From NCBI RefSeq assembly GCF_014189855.1, contig NZ_BJFN01000009.1, positions 1-64,000 of the forward strand: a stretch of DNA of 64,000 bases, in the 5' to 3' direction. The position numbers and the translations under genes are program-made. How positions within the stretch are numbered: position 1 is the stretch's first letter; the number at the start of each line of letters is the position of its first letter. This document shows positions 26,663-36,527 of this stretch, piece after piece. Under the pieces are notes generated by a model, which saw only the letters and a program-made list of their open reading frames with translations, had not been told where the DNA came from and searched no databases. Source of the stretch: Buttiauxella sp. A111 (GTDB taxonomy: Bacteria; Pseudomonadota; Gammaproteobacteria; Enterobacterales; Enterobacteriaceae).

Positions 26663-27559
26663 TTAACTCTTAATGTTCTGTTGGCAACCTAACCACCCTT
26701 CACGGCCAGGGATCACATCGCGCACCACTTTACCTAGCGGTAAAGTGGATAAATCTTCCGGTAACAATTCGCTTAACGGGCAGAACTGAATACCTTCCTG
26801 CGCGGCCAGGGTCAGCAATTGACTAAAGTCCCGGCGCATGACAATCCCCTCCACTTCGGCGTGAATGGTGTACACCGGGGTTCCCGTATCTTGCTTGATG
26901 CGATCCAGGATAAAACGGTTGTAACCTTCACGGCTGACGTCTGGGCCAATCACTTCATCCCAGGTGGGAAGCGTCACCGGTATTTGCACCGTCCCGATAC
27001 TGCCGTCGGGTAATAACGGACGAAACGGCGCGGTACCCCGGCAATCGCTATTGTAGGTAAAACCAAACGACTCCTTCGCCCGCACCACACGCTGATCAGC
27101 ACGCCATCCGGCAACGGCTGAGCACGTCACCGGTTGTTCGATGATCGCGCTTAACGTATCAAGCCCGAGGCGGATTTGTTTTTCCAGATGCGCGTTATCC
27201 CAGACACCCGCCCAGGTTTGCCAGGCAAAATGGTCCCAGGCGTGCAAGCCCACTTCGTGGTGATCCGCCGCGGCTGAAATGATCTCCGCGTTTCCCTCAC
27301 CGATTTTACGGCCCGGCCATGCGGTGCCGGCCAGTAAAATATCCCAACCGTAGAGCGATGCTGCTTTTGAGCGCAGCATCTTCCACAGAAACTGTGGCTT
27401 CACCAGCCGCCACAAATGTCGGCCCATATTATCCGGGCCAACACTGAAGAAAAATGTGGCCTGAATACTGTGCAAACTTAAGATCTCAAGAAGATGCGGA
27501 ACCCCTTGCTGGGTGCCCCGCCATGTATCTACATCAATGCGCAGGCCAACTTTTCTCAT
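26663..27559 (-). CDS. arnD: ArnD, undecaprenyl-phosphate-Ara4FN deformylase
   Basis: 298 residues of the polysaccharide deacetylase (NodB) family. The metal-binding aspartate region is RIDVDTWRG near the N-terminus, with metal-site histidines in [13 protein letters not shown]. It removes the formyl group from undecaprenyl-phosphate-4-formamido-L-arabinose on the cytoplasmic side. It overlaps the end of arnA by 4 bp and is followed 4 bp later by arnT. Confidence 0.94.
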   Translation of the reverse strand: MRKVGLRIDVDTWRGTQQGVPHLLEILSLHSIQATFFFSVGPDNMGRHLWRLVKPQFLWKMLRSKAASLYGWDILLAGTAWPGRKIGEGNAEIISAAADHHEVGLHAWDHFAWQTWAGVWDNAHLEKQIRLGLDTLSAIIEQPVTCSAVAGWRADQRVVRAKESFGFTYNSDCRGTAPFRPLLPDGSIGTVQIPVTLPTWDEVIGPDVSREGYNRFILDRIKQDTGTPVYTIHAEVEGIVMRRDFSQLLTLAAQEGIQFCPLSELLPEDLSTLPLGKVVRDVIPGREGWLGCQQNIKS

Positions 27560-29538
27560 GCCTGAGGTTCCGTCAGTTCAACTGTTTTCAGGAAGAAATC
27601 CAGCGTTTCGTCGATGGTTTTTTCCATCTCGACCCCAGGAGTCCAGTTTAGCAAGCGCTGGGCATTACGAATGCTCGGTTTACGGTGTTCCACGTCCTGA
27701 TAACCTTTGCCGTAATAGGTGCTGCTTTCCACTTCGCGGAAGCCAGCAAACGGCGGGAAGTGGCTGCGCAATGGGTGTTTTTCAAAGCTTGCCAACAGCA
27801 TTTCAGCCAGTTCTTTAATGCTCGCTTCGTTATCCGGGTTGCCGATATTGATGATTTGCCCGTCGCAGTTGCTGTTTTTGTTTTCAATGATGCGGAACAG
27901 CGCTTCGATACCGTCGCTGATATCCGTGAAGCAACGTTTTTGGCGGCCACCGTCAATCAGCTTAATCGGTGATCCTTCTACCAGGTTGAGAATCAACTGT
28001 GTAATAGCGCGCGAGCTGCCGATACGCGCCGCATTCAGGTTATCCAGGCGTGGCCCCATCCAGTTAAACGGACGGAACAGCGTAAAGCGTAACCCCTCTT
28101 TCTCGCCGTATGCCCAAATCACGCGGTCAAGAAGCTGCTTGGAAACCGAGTAAATCCAGCGTTGTTTGTTGATAGGCCCGACAATCAGGTTCGAGTTATC
28201 TTCATCGAAAACTTTGTCGGTGCACATGCCGTACACTTCGGAAGTAGACGGGAAGATAATGCGTTTTTGATACTTCACGCAGTCACGAATAATCTTCAGG
28301 TTTTCCTCGAAATCCAGCTCAAACACGCGTAGCGGATTGCGGGTATATTCAATTGGCGTGGCAATCGCCACCAGCGGCAGAACCACGTCGCATTTCTTGA
28401 TGTGATATTCAATCCACTCGGAGTGAATGCTGATGTCCCCTTCCACAAAGTGGAATCGCGCATTGCCAATGAAACGGCTGATTGCATCAGAGCTAATATC
28501 CAGGCCGAAAACTTCAAAGTTATCGTCCTGCAACAGACGCTCAGTCAGGTGGTTACCGATAAACCCGTTCACGCCGAGGATTAACACCCGGGTGCGGCGT
28601 TTTATGACAGAGGCCGGTTGGCTGCTGAGCAATGCGCCCGCCACCAGACCGAGGCTTTGTGCCAGTTGTGAACCCTGCATGTAAACGCCATTTTCGGTTT
28701 GCCCGGTCAGGATTTCCAGCGCACCGCCGCCGGTGGCAATCACTAACGGACTCGCAGACAGCACGGTTCCCGCTTTCGCTGCCTGCAAACCTTCCAGCAC
28801 GCGCGCTTTCCAGACGATGAATTTGCTGCCACCGACGTAGCTAAAGGCACCAGGCCACGGGTCAGTAACCGCGCGTACCAGGTTATTAATTTCACTGGCG
28901 GTTGATTGCCAGCTGATGCAGCCATCCTGCGGTGTCCTGCGGCCAACCACGGTAGCTTTCGTGTGGTCTTGTTCGAACTGGGGGAAATGCCCGGTTTTGA
29001 TAACGGGCAGGATGTCTTCCAGTAAGTCAGACGCCGCCTTAGTCAGTTTATGGTGCAGCGTTAATGCCGTGTCTTCCGGGGTAATCTTCACCCGGTTTTG
29101 TGCCACGATCGCACCTGCATCGGCACGTTTAACCATGCGGTGCAGAGTGACGCCGGTTTCAGTTTCGCCATTCACCAGTACCCAATTCAGCGGAGCACGA
29201 CCACGATATGCAGGCAAAGCCGAACCGTGCAAATTAAATGCGCCAACGGATGCGCTATTTAAAATTTCATCGCACAGCAAGTTGCGGTAGTAGAAAGAGA
29301 AAATCACATCAGGCTGAGCCGACTGAATGCGGTCAACCCACAGCGGATGATTCACGTCATCCGGGGCATACACCGGAATGCCGTGTTCCGCAGCCGTTCG
29401 CGCCACTGAGCCAAAGAAATGGTTTTCAGCAGGTGAATCAGGATGGGTATAAATCGCGGCAATGTCATAACCGGCGGCGACCAGTGCGTTAACGCCCGCG
29501 CACCCCATGTCGTGATAAGCAAAAACGACAGCTTTCAT
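27556..29538 (-). CDS. arnA: ArnA, bifunctional UDP-Ara4N formyltransferase / UDP-glucuronate dehydrogenase
   Basis: 660 residues in two domains. Residues 1 to about 305 are the formyltransferase ([18 protein letters not shown] holds the catalytic His/Asn region). Residues about 315-660 are an extended short-chain dehydrogenase with the NAD motif [10 protein letters not shown] and the catalytic YSVSKQ. The C-terminal domain oxidises and decarboxylates UDP-glucuronic acid, and the N-terminal domain N-formylates UDP-Ara4N. It shares a base with the arnC stop and overlaps arnD by 4 bp. Confidence 0.95.
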   Translation of the reverse strand: MKAVVFAYHDMGCAGVNALVAAGYDIAAIYTHPDSPAENHFFGSVARTAAEHGIPVYAPDDVNHPLWVDRIQSAQPDVIFSFYYRNLLCDEILNSASVGAFNLHGSALPAYRGRAPLNWVLVNGETETGVTLHRMVKRADAGAIVAQNRVKITPEDTALTLHHKLTKAASDLLEDILPVIKTGHFPQFEQDHTKATVVGRRTPQDGCISWQSTASEINNLVRAVTDPWPGAFSYVGGSKFIVWKARVLEGLQAAKAGTVLSASPLVIATGGGALEILTGQTENGVYMQGSQLAQSLGLVAGALLSSQPASVIKRRTRVLILGVNGFIGNHLTERLLQDDNFEVFGLDISSDAISRFIGNARFHFVEGDISIHSEWIEYHIKKCDVVLPLVAIATPIEYTRNPLRVFELDFEENLKIIRDCVKYQKRIIFPSTSEVYGMCTDKVFDEDNSNLIVGPINKQRWIYSVSKQLLDRVIWAYGEKEGLRFTLFRPFNWMGPRLDNLNAARIGSSRAITQLILNLVEGSPIKLIDGGRQKRCFTDISDGIEALFRIIENKNSNCDGQIINIGNPDNEASIKELAEMLLASFEKHPLRSHFPPFAGFREVESSTYYGKGYQDVEHRKPSIRNAQRLLNWTPGVEMEKTIDETLDFFLKTVELTEPQA

Positions 29539-30533
29539 TAATGATTTTCCTCTGAAGAAGTTGAAACGGGATCGCGGCTAACATCATGGCTAACGACGCG
29601 TTGAATAAAGTAACGAGGGCGGGCGCGGACATCGGTGTAAATACGGCCAATGTATTCACCGAGCAGCCCCATGCCGACAAACTGCGCACCGATAAACATA
29701 AACAGGACGGCAAAGAGCATGAACACCCCTTCCGCCGCCCATTGCGGCCCGAAAGCAAGGCGTAAAACCACCAGCAGTACCGAAAGCGCAAATCCCATTA
29801 CCGCGATGATGCTGCCGAATACGCTGAGCATGCGCAGCGGCGTGGTCGTCAGGCAGGTGACCAGGTCGTACATCAGATTGATCAGGCGCATAAAGCTGTA
29901 TTTCGAATCACCAAACTCGCGTTCGGCGTGATGTACTGGGATCTCAGTGGCTTTACGGGCAAACGTGTTGGCAAGGATCGGGATAAACGTGCTGCGTTCG
30001 TGGCAGTTGAGCATCGCGTCGATAATATGGCGGCGATAGGCGCGCAACATGCAGCCGTAGTCGCCCATCGCTTTACCGGTGGTGCTCTGGATCAGGCGGT
30101 TAATCAGGCGTGATGCGCGTTTACGGAACCAGGTATCCTGACGGTTCTGACGCACGGTGCCGACCACGTCGTAGCCCTCATCGGCTTTTGCCACCAGGCG
30201 TGGGATTTCTTCTGGCGGGTTTTGCAAATCCGCATCGAGCGTGACGATTAAATCTCCGGTGACGTGGCTAAAGCCCGCCATAATCGCGTTGTGTTGCCCA
30301 TAATTTCGGTTGAGCAAGACGGCAACAATATGGCTGCCCGGCGCTTCGGCCGCATCGCTTAACATGTCCGCAGAATTGTCACTGCTGCCATCATCTACCA
30401 GCAGAATTTCATAATCTTTTCCCAGGGTTTCGCAGGCAGCCGTTGTCCGTCTGATCAGTTCGGGCAAACTTTCCTGCTCGTTATAAACCGGGATCACCAC
30501 AGACACTTTGTGAATGGCTTCGGGTTTGGTCAT
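29538..30533 (-). CDS. arnC: ArnC, undecaprenyl-phosphate Ara4FN transferase
   Basis: 331 residues. The N-terminal GT2 domain carries [24 protein letters not shown] and the metal-binding [12 protein letters not shown]. Two C-terminal membrane helices (about 235-300) anchor it to the inner membrane. It attaches formylated Ara4N to undecaprenyl phosphate. It lies between arnB and arnA with minimal spacing. Confidence 0.95.
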   Translation of the reverse strand: MTKPEAIHKVSVVIPVYNEQESLPELIRRTTAACETLGKDYEILLVDDGSSDNSADMLSDAAEAPGSHIVAVLLNRNYGQHNAIMAGFSHVTGDLIVTLDADLQNPPEEIPRLVAKADEGYDVVGTVRQNRQDTWFRKRASRLINRLIQSTTGKAMGDYGCMLRAYRRHIIDAMLNCHERSTFIPILANTFARKATEIPVHHAEREFGDSKYSFMRLINLMYDLVTCLTTTPLRMLSVFGSIIAVMGFALSVLLVVLRLAFGPQWAAEGVFMLFAVLFMFIGAQFVGMGLLGEYIGRIYTDVRARPRYFIQRVVSHDVSRDPVSTSSEENH

Positions 30534-30534
30534 A

Positions 30535-31674
30535 TTATTTTCCTGCCACTTCGCGTAAGGCTGTAATCACGCGAGTGACATCGTCATCCGTCATCGTTGG
30601 GAATAAAGGAATGGAACAAATACGTTCACTGTTCCATTCGGTTTCAGGTAAAGAGAGTGCCGGGTAGCGTTCGCGATAATATTTCTGGGTGTGGGCGGCG
30701 CGGAAGTGCAAACCGGTGCCAATCCCTTTTGCTTTCAAAGCATCCATAAGATCATTACGGGAAATACCGCAGCGAGCTTCATCAACACGAATAATAAAAA
30801 GATGCCAGGCGTGTTTATGCGCCCAGTTTGGGTGGATAAGGGGTAAATAAGGCGTGTTCACCAGTTCAGCCAGATAACGCTCGGCTATTTCGGTGCGGCG
30901 TGCATTATTTTGTTCCAGTTTTTTTAACTGCACCAACGCGATGGCCGCGTTAATATCGGCAAGATTGTATTTATAACCTGGGCTAATCACCTCAGCCTGA
31001 GGCGCACGTCCGAGCGTTTGCCTGTCAAAGGCGTCAACGCCTAAACCATGAAACTTCAGGCTCCGCATCTTGTTTGCGAACGATTCATCGTCAGTGACAA
31101 TCAATCCACCTTCGGCACAGGTCATGTTTTTAATGGCGTGGAACGAGAATATTGCCGTCCCACGGTCACCCACATGTTTGCCTTTGTACCAGGTTCCAGC
31201 AGCATGTGCCGCGTCTTCAATCACTGGAATACCGTGGCGCTCACCTACCGCGCGGATAGCGTCAATGTCCACTGGCGCACCGGCATAATGGACCGGAATA
31301 ATTGCGCGAGTACGCGGGGTTATCGCGGCCTCAATACTTTCTGCGGTCACCATCAGCGTGTCGCGGTCAACGTCGATCATCACCGGCTCAGCGCCCAGCA
31401 GCACAATCATATTCAGGGTCGAAACCCAGGTCAGCGAAGGTGTTATCACCTCATCACCCGCCTGTATTCCCAACGCCATCAAAGCGACGTGCATCCCCGC
31501 CGTGGCGGAACTGACGGCTATCGCGTGTTTATTCCCGGTCAGTTCGCAAAATGCTTGTTCAAGCAGCTGATTCTTTGGCCCTGTGGTTATCCAGCCTGAT
31601 TGCAAAACTTCACTAACAGCGGACAGCTCTTCTGGCCCCATAGCGGGACGCGAGAACGGTAGAAATTCACTCAT
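30535..31674 (-). CDS. arnB: ArnB, UDP-4-keto-pentose aminotransferase
   Basis: 379 residues of the DegT/DnrJ/EryC1 PLP aminotransferase family. The PLP-binding lysine is at about residue 186 in [13 protein letters not shown], preceded by IEDAAHAAG. It transfers an amino group from glutamate to UDP-4-keto-arabinose to make UDP-L-Ara4N. It is the first gene of arnBCADTEF, so the regulatory region upstream (31.8-32.0 kb) controls the whole operon. Confidence 0.95.
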   Translation of the reverse strand: MSEFLPFSRPAMGPEELSAVSEVLQSGWITTGPKNQLLEQAFCELTGNKHAIAVSSATAGMHVALMALGIQAGDEVITPSLTWVSTLNMIVLLGAEPVMIDVDRDTLMVTAESIEAAITPRTRAIIPVHYAGAPVDIDAIRAVGERHGIPVIEDAAHAAGTWYKGKHVGDRGTAIFSFHAIKNMTCAEGGLIVTDDESFANKMRSLKFHGLGVDAFDRQTLGRAPQAEVISPGYKYNLADINAAIALVQLKKLEQNNARRTEIAERYLAELVNTPYLPLIHPNWAHKHAWHLFIIRVDEARCGISRNDLMDALKAKGIGTGLHFRAAHTQKYYRERYPALSLPETEWNSERICSIPLFPTMTDDDVTRVITALREVAGK

Positions 31675-31830
31675 TGGATAATCCCATCATTGGCAAGCAC
31701 AGCATAAACGTTGTCCACATCGTGATTCGCCCATTAAGAAAACGCATGAAGGCATTCATCATGTAATAAATAATATAAATAAAAGTACAACATGACTGAT
31801 TCAACAAGCTGCTATCTAAACCGCAGCTAA

Positions 31831-31872
31831 ATTAAAAACAACCTAACAAAGTTTTCTTAGCTCAATATTAAG
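31831..31872 (-). promoter_or_regulatory. Candidate arn promoter with PmrA box
   Basis: On the minus strand: CTTAAT, 5 bp, GCTAAG at 31872-31856, fitting the PmrA half-site spacing with one perfect and one degenerate half (4 of 6). Nineteen bases further is TTTAAT (31836-31831), a good -10. The start would be about 150 bp before arnB. PmrA activation of arn operons is established in relatives. Use of this site is inferred. Confidence 0.55.
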
Positions 31873-31909
31873 AATGGGGAGGTTGGGATAAATAAATTTG
31901 CCTGATTTA

Positions 31910-31944
31910 AATAAGTGACAGATGTCTCAAATTTGTCACTTATT
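31910..31944. promoter_or_regulatory. 11-bp inverted repeat upstream of arn promoter
   Basis: AATAAGTGACA and TGTCACTTATT separated by 13 bp. It lies about 40 bp upstream of the candidate PmrA box, so it could be an operator for a second regulator. No regulator can be named. Confidence 0.35.
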
Positions 31945-32021
31945 CACATAACTGCAAGAATCCTTTCATCTTTCAGTCATCTGTGGGAAATGAGGAGGGG
32001 TTAACTGTTTTAAGTGAATAA

Positions 32022-32038
32022 ATTAAGGTTAAATTAAG
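32022..32038 (-). promoter_or_regulatory. Perfect PmrA-box-like direct repeat
   Basis: On the minus strand CTTAAT-N5-CTTAAT, both half-sites identical, part of an 11-bp tandem repeat (AAATTAAGGTT twice, 32020-32041). It is about 350 bp upstream of arnB, further than the site at 31856. It may be an auxiliary site or serve another transcript. Confidence 0.5.
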
Positions 32039-32237
32039 GTTGGTGGGAATAACTAAAATTTCTGTTATTTCCCTCCGATTGTGAATTACCGATTGCTCGG
32101 TTAAAAAGCGGGCAGCATTGGAAACACAGCAATAAAGTAAGTGTCGAGTTTTGAGGGGCAATCTGAGCAATCGCCTTTTTTCTCTTAGTCACATATTTGA
32201 GATGAGAGTGAGGGGTTTATATTGGAATTTGTGAAGG

Positions 32238-32852
32238 TTCCGTTCACTCGAAGTCTTCCGTTTTATGTGGCCACCGAACCGGTGAACGTATCAAGGGTGC
32301 CGCCGCGGCACCCTTGATAATCCCGGCTCCCGGCTCTAAATCGCCGCTGCGCGGGGACCTCCATTTTTCCTTCACCGTCCTGGGTCGGTTGTGATTCGCT
32401 CCCGGCGATCACAACCTCACGTCGTTCCCGACGACGTGACCCGTCCGTTAAAGTAAAAATGAAGGCGATTTATGCCGGACTCAAAGGTCAACATCAAAAC
32501 ACACAGTCAAAAGCCCAACCGGTGTTGACTTTGTTCCCGGTATAAATTGCTCCAGCGTTGCCCAAAAGTCAGGGTGGCGTGGTCGGGAACCACGCCAGTG
32601 AGCGATCGTCGGACAAAAATGTTAGGAACATTTTTGAGCAACGTTTACGTTGGCCACGAAGTGGTTCGTCACAGGGATGTGACGAATAACCGAATCGCGA
32701 ACGACCCTGAACGTTGGGGATAAGCTGGGGTTTACCGCGTAGCGGCAATTTAAAACCGGGCGCCGAGGTTGCCAGGAGGATGGCGTAATCCTCCTGGCAC
32801 GTTCACCGTGAGCTGTGGTGACAGAGATAACCAGTCGTACGGGTGAACGGAA
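32238..32852. repeat. Structured non-coding element with terminal inverted repeats
   Basis: About 615 bp with no credible gene. It is bounded by TTCCGTTCAC (32238-32247) and its reverse complement (32843-32852), and filled with perfect hairpins. These are ATCAAGGGTGCC at 32290-32318, GGTTGTGAT at 32387-32416, CACGTCGT at 32418-32438, TGGCGTGGT at 32575-32597, AAAAATGTT at 32615-32635, TTCGTCACA at 32665-32686 and GCCAGGAGGAT at 32771-32798. It lies between the arn upstream region and the iolB 3' end (28 bp away). It may be a dispersed repeat family or a structured RNA. Its name and mobility are unknown to me. Confidence 0.7.
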
Positions 32853-32880
32853 AACCTGAGAGGCTTACCGATCCCACGGT

Positions 32881-33696
32881 TTACTCTCGCGGATAATCAT
32901 GATTAATCCATGCGTGATCCGCTTCCCAAGTAAACATCCATTTGCGTACCGGCCCGGCCATCACGTTGAGGTAGTAACTGTCGTACCCCGCCATCGTTGC
33001 CACCGGGTGATACCCTTTTGGCACCATCACCACATCGCGATTGTAGACAGCCATACACTCATCGAGCTTCCGGTCATCGGTATAGACGCGCTGCATGCAG
33101 AATCCCTGCACCGGGTTGAGGCGATGATAATAGGTCTCCTCAAGGTAGGTTTCCTGCGGCGGATTGTCGGTGTCGTGTTTATGGCTGGGATACGAACTGG
33201 TGCATCCTTCGTTCGTCCAGACTTCCACTACAAGCAGGCTATCGGCTGCCTGATCCTCCGGCAGAATATTGTGTACATAGCGCTGGTTATGCCCCTTACC
33301 GCGGGCTTCAGCGTTAATATCCTGCGGTGCGATAAGCCGGGTCGGCCAGGTTCCTTTGCCAGGTGCTGCGCACACCGCCAACTCAATGCGGGTCAGCGCC
33401 TGCACATGCACGCTTTCGCCGGGCGTGACGTAGACCGCCCACGGTTTTTTACGCTCAAACGGGCTCATCCTTTCACCGATATCAGCAAAGTTTGCCGTCG
33501 ATGTACTGATGGAAGCCCGTCCGGCCACTAACACCAGACAGCGCTCTTCGCTCACCGCAGGCAAGTTCAGTTGCTGCCCTTCGGTTAGCTCAAAAACCTC
33601 AAAGCCAACATAGCCCCAGCCCGCACGCTCCGGCGTGACACATTGCGTGCGTCCTTGTGCATCCGGCGACTGCCAGCGCGATAATAAACGCGACAT
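32881..33696 (-). CDS. iolB: IolB, 5-deoxy-glucuronate isomerase
   Basis: 271 residues with a two-cupin fold. The metal-site region is SYPSHKHDTD with later histidines and YHRLNPVQGFCMQRVY, typical of IolB. It converts 5-deoxy-D-glucuronate to 2-deoxy-5-keto-gluconate, the substrate of IolC. A strong ribosome site (AGGAGGT) precedes the ATG at 33696. It is the last gene of the leftward iol operon, 9 bp after iolE. Confidence 0.93.
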   Translation of the reverse strand: MSRLLSRWQSPDAQGRTQCVTPERAGWGYVGFEVFELTEGQQLNLPAVSEERCLVLVAGRASISTSTANFADIGERMSPFERKKPWAVYVTPGESVHVQALTRIELAVCAAPGKGTWPTRLIAPQDINAEARGKGHNQRYVHNILPEDQAADSLLVVEVWTNEGCTSSYPSHKHDTDNPPQETYLEETYYHRLNPVQGFCMQRVYTDDRKLDECMAVYNRDVVMVPKGYHPVATMAGYDSYYLNVMAGPVRKWMFTWEADHAWINHDYPRE

Positions 33697-33705
33697 ATGA
33701 CCTCC

Positions 33706-34596
33706 TTAGATAAGCCCGGCGTGACGTGCAAAGCGGCTCAGATTGTTATAACCGAGCGTTGCATACGTCAGTGGATGCGCTATAGCCGGATCCTGCTCGG
33801 CTTCCACCACTAACCAGCCCTGATAATGGTGCTCTTTGAGCAGTGACATGATCGGCTCGTAATCGACACAGCCGTCGCCAGGTACGGTGAAGACACCGTT
33901 GAGTACGGCATCGAGGAAGCTGGTTTTACGGTTTTTGACCTCCGCTAACACTTCAGCACGCACATCTTTGCAGTGGACGTGATTAATGCGCGAAGCCCAA
34001 CGCTGCGCAACCCGTAGCGGGTCGGCCCCGGCAAAAGTCAGGTGGCCGGTATCCAGCAACAGTCCCACTTCCTCACCGGTGTGAGTCATCAGATTGTCGA
34101 CATCCTCAGCGGATTCAATCACCGTGCCCATATGGTGGTGATAGGCAATCTGCACACCCTGCTGCTGGGTGTAGCGCGCGAATGCGGTCAGCTTCTCGCC
34201 ATATTCCGCCCAACGTTCCTGCGGAAAACGCGGGCGCAGATGTACGGGGGTTTGCTGCTCGCCGTGGATGCAATGGCTGACTTCGGCAAACACCAACACC
34301 TTAGCCCCCAGTTCACGCAGTAGCGTCAGATGCGGCTGTACGGCGGCAATCTCCTCCTCCACGCTGCGCTCCAGCAAGCGGCCCGAGTACCAACCAGACA
34401 CCAGTTGCAGGTTGTGGCTTTGCAGAATCGGCCCCAGCAGGCGCGCTTCACGTGGGAATTTGTTGCCCAATTCAAAACCTGCAAAACCGGCTTGTTTACC
34501 TTCGCTCAAACAGGTCTCAAGCGATGTTTCAGCACCCAGTGATGGAAGATCGTCGTTGGTCCATGTCAGTGGGTTAATACCTAATTGCACAGTCAT
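33706..34596 (-). CDS. iolE: IolE, myo-inosose-2 dehydratase
   Basis: 296 residues from the ATG at 34596 (MTVQLGINPLTWTNDDLP), chosen for the AGGAG ribosome site; an upstream in-frame start would add 13 residues overlapping iolC. It has the xylose-isomerase-like TIM barrel, with metal/active-site stretches YHHHMGTVIE, LLLDTGHLTFAG and INHVHCKD. It dehydrates 2-keto-myo-inositol to the trione that IolD hydrolyses. It lies between iolC and iolB. Confidence 0.93.
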   Translation of the reverse strand: MTVQLGINPLTWTNDDLPSLGAETSLETCLSEGKQAGFAGFELGNKFPREARLLGPILQSHNLQLVSGWYSGRLLERSVEEEIAAVQPHLTLLRELGAKVLVFAEVSHCIHGEQQTPVHLRPRFPQERWAEYGEKLTAFARYTQQQGVQIAYHHHMGTVIESAEDVDNLMTHTGEEVGLLLDTGHLTFAGADPLRVAQRWASRINHVHCKDVRAEVLAEVKNRKTSFLDAVLNGVFTVPGDGCVDYEPIMSLLKEHHYQGWLVVEAEQDPAIAHPLTYATLGYNNLSRFARHAGLI

Positions 34597-34610
34597 AGTC
34601 TTCTCCTGAA

Positions 34611-36515
34611 TTATGCTTGCCCACGCTCGCGCCACCAGGCGATAAGCTGTAGATAGTTGTCCCGAATACGCGCGACGAACTGCGCATCGTTGATGTCATG
34701 TTTCAGCCATGCGAGGGAGGCATCGCCAAACAGTGTGCGACCGACGGCGAACCCTTTCACCAGAGGGTGATCGGCTACCGCTTTAAACCCGATGCGAAGC
34801 TGTTCCGCTGGCGCATCGAGCCCGAGAATAACGACGCCGCGGCAGTGCGGGTCCCTGCGTTCAATGATTTCACTCAGCGCCGACCAACTGTCAGAGGCAA
34901 GCGGCGGCAGTTTCCACCAGTCGGGGTAAATCCCCAGGTTGTAGAAACGGGAGACGGCTCGCAGATAGAGATCGTCGCGAGCAGGCATCCCGGCAGGCAA
35001 AATCACCTCCAGCAACAGCTCATGCCCTGACTGGCAACAGGCGTGATAGACCTCAGCTACTTTTTGCTCTTGCTCCAGGCGCAAACCGTGCGCATCTTCC
35101 GGATGGAAGAAAACCAGGCATTTCACCACATGTTCCTGCGGCCAGCTGATCAGCTGAGTGCCGATGTTGCCATGCTCCATTTCCAGCGGACGTGAGCCTG
35201 GCAGCTCAATGGGCCGCCCAATCCACCAGCCCTCTCCTGTTATCGAATTCAATGCGTCCTGACCGAAGGTGCCGTCGCACAGCAGCCCGGCTTTCCCCTC
35301 AAGATTGGCGCGTTCAGCCGCTTCACGGCTGGCTTTCAGGATGAGTGTTTTCAGCGTCGGTATGCGTTTCAGGCTGGCACCACACTGCAGTGCCATCTCT
35401 TCAAGTTGGCTGCGATGATCGAAAGCCATCACGCACAGTTCCGGCCACTCGCGGCGGCGGGTGGTTACCCGATGCAGGTGGTTAAGACGCGCGTCGAGAT
35501 CGGGACGCGGTACCTCGCTTGCGCGCGAGAGATAATCATCGAGTTCGATTTTGCTCGGCATGGCGGGCGCACAACCATGGCGCGATACCACCAGCGCACC
35601 GCAGGCATTGGCGTAGCGACAGGCCTGCTCCCAGCCTTCGTCATTAAGATAGCCGCGCAGCAGCCCGGAGATAAAGGCATCCCCGGCTCCCAGCACATTG
35701 AGCACGCCCACCCGCACACCTGTGACGGTCAGGCCATCATCAAGCTGTGATGGGATCTCCCCGGTATAGACCGAACAGCCCAGCGCACCGCGCTTGCACA
35801 CAAGGACGGCCTGGCTGACCTGGCGTACGCGGCCGAGCGCTTGCAAGGTATCGGTGCTGCCACCGGCAATATGAAACTCCTCTTCGGTGCCGACCACGAC
35901 GTCAAAAAGGTGCAGCACCTCTTGCAGCTCGCGAGTCACCTGGTCTGCGGCAATAAAGCGCGTCTCACCATCTCCCAGCGAAGTCAGCCCCCACAGTACC
36001 GGGCGATAATCAATATCCAGTACCGTGCGCACACCGTGGCGACGGGCATACTTCAACGCCGTCAGCACCGCATTGCGGGTTTGCGGGTGTGAAAGATGCG
36101 TCCCGGTGATGGCAAGGCTTCGTGAAGAGGCGATGTATGCCTCGTCCACATCGCTTGCGACAATCGCCATATCGGCACAGTTGTCACGGTAGAAAATCAG
36201 CGGAAAGGTGTCCTGATCCTTAATTCCGAGCAGCACCAGCGCCGTCAGGCGGTCTTTATCGGTGATCAGATGGCTGGTGTCGCAGCCCACCTGGTTGAGC
36301 TCCTCGCGCAGGAAGCGCCCCATGTGCTCGTCGCCGACACGGGCCAGCATGGATGAACGCAATCCCTGGCGCGCCGTACCGTAAGCCACGTTACCCGACG
36401 AGCCGCCAAGGTATTTGGCAAAACTCGACACATCCTCAAGTCGCGCACCAATTTGCTGGCTGTAGAGGTCAACGGCGACCCGGCCCATGCATATCACATC
36501 AAACTGTTTTTCCAC
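34611..36515 (-). CDS. iolC: Fused IolC kinase / DUF2090 aldolase
   Basis: 634 residues beginning with a GTG codon that has a GAGGG ribosome site. The first about 325 residues are a PfkB-family sugar kinase (GGSSGNVAYG; NVLGAGDAFISGLLRGY). Residues about 350-634 form a DUF2090/aldolase-like TIM barrel (LCVMAFDHRSQL; GLDAPAEQL; GFAVGRTLF). The protein should phosphorylate 2-deoxy-5-keto-gluconate and cleave the product to dihydroxyacetone phosphate and malonate semialdehyde. This explains why no separate iolJ is present. The fusion is known in Proteobacteria. Confidence 0.92.
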   Translation of the reverse strand: MEKQFDVICMGRVAVDLYSQQIGARLEDVSSFAKYLGGSSGNVAYGTARQGLRSSMLARVGDEHMGRFLREELNQVGCDTSHLITDKDRLTALVLLGIKDQDTFPLIFYRDNCADMAIVASDVDEAYIASSRSLAITGTHLSHPQTRNAVLTALKYARRHGVRTVLDIDYRPVLWGLTSLGDGETRFIAADQVTRELQEVLHLFDVVVGTEEEFHIAGGSTDTLQALGRVRQVSQAVLVCKRGALGCSVYTGEIPSQLDDGLTVTGVRVGVLNVLGAGDAFISGLLRGYLNDEGWEQACRYANACGALVVSRHGCAPAMPSKIELDDYLSRASEVPRPDLDARLNHLHRVTTRRREWPELCVMAFDHRSQLEEMALQCGASLKRIPTLKTLILKASREAAERANLEGKAGLLCDGTFGQDALNSITGEGWWIGRPIELPGSRPLEMEHGNIGTQLISWPQEHVVKCLVFFHPEDAHGLRLEQEQKVAEVYHACCQSGHELLLEVILPAGMPARDDLYLRAVSRFYNLGIYPDWWKLPPLASDSWSALSEIIERRDPHCRGVVILGLDAPAEQLRIGFKAVADHPLVKGFAVGRTLFGDASLAWLKHDINDAQFVARIRDNYLQLIAWWRERGQA

Positions 36516-36527
36516 GTTGAACCCTCG

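Noticed and set aside
31973-32170. 65-codon minus-strand frame upstream of arnB
   Set aside because: It contains the perfect PmrA-box repeat, has no ribosome site and no recognisable features, so it is more likely regulatory DNA.
32238-32852. CRISPR array or tandem repeats in the hairpin-rich element
   Set aside because: The hairpins differ in sequence and spacing. There is no repeated unit with regular spacers and no cas gene.
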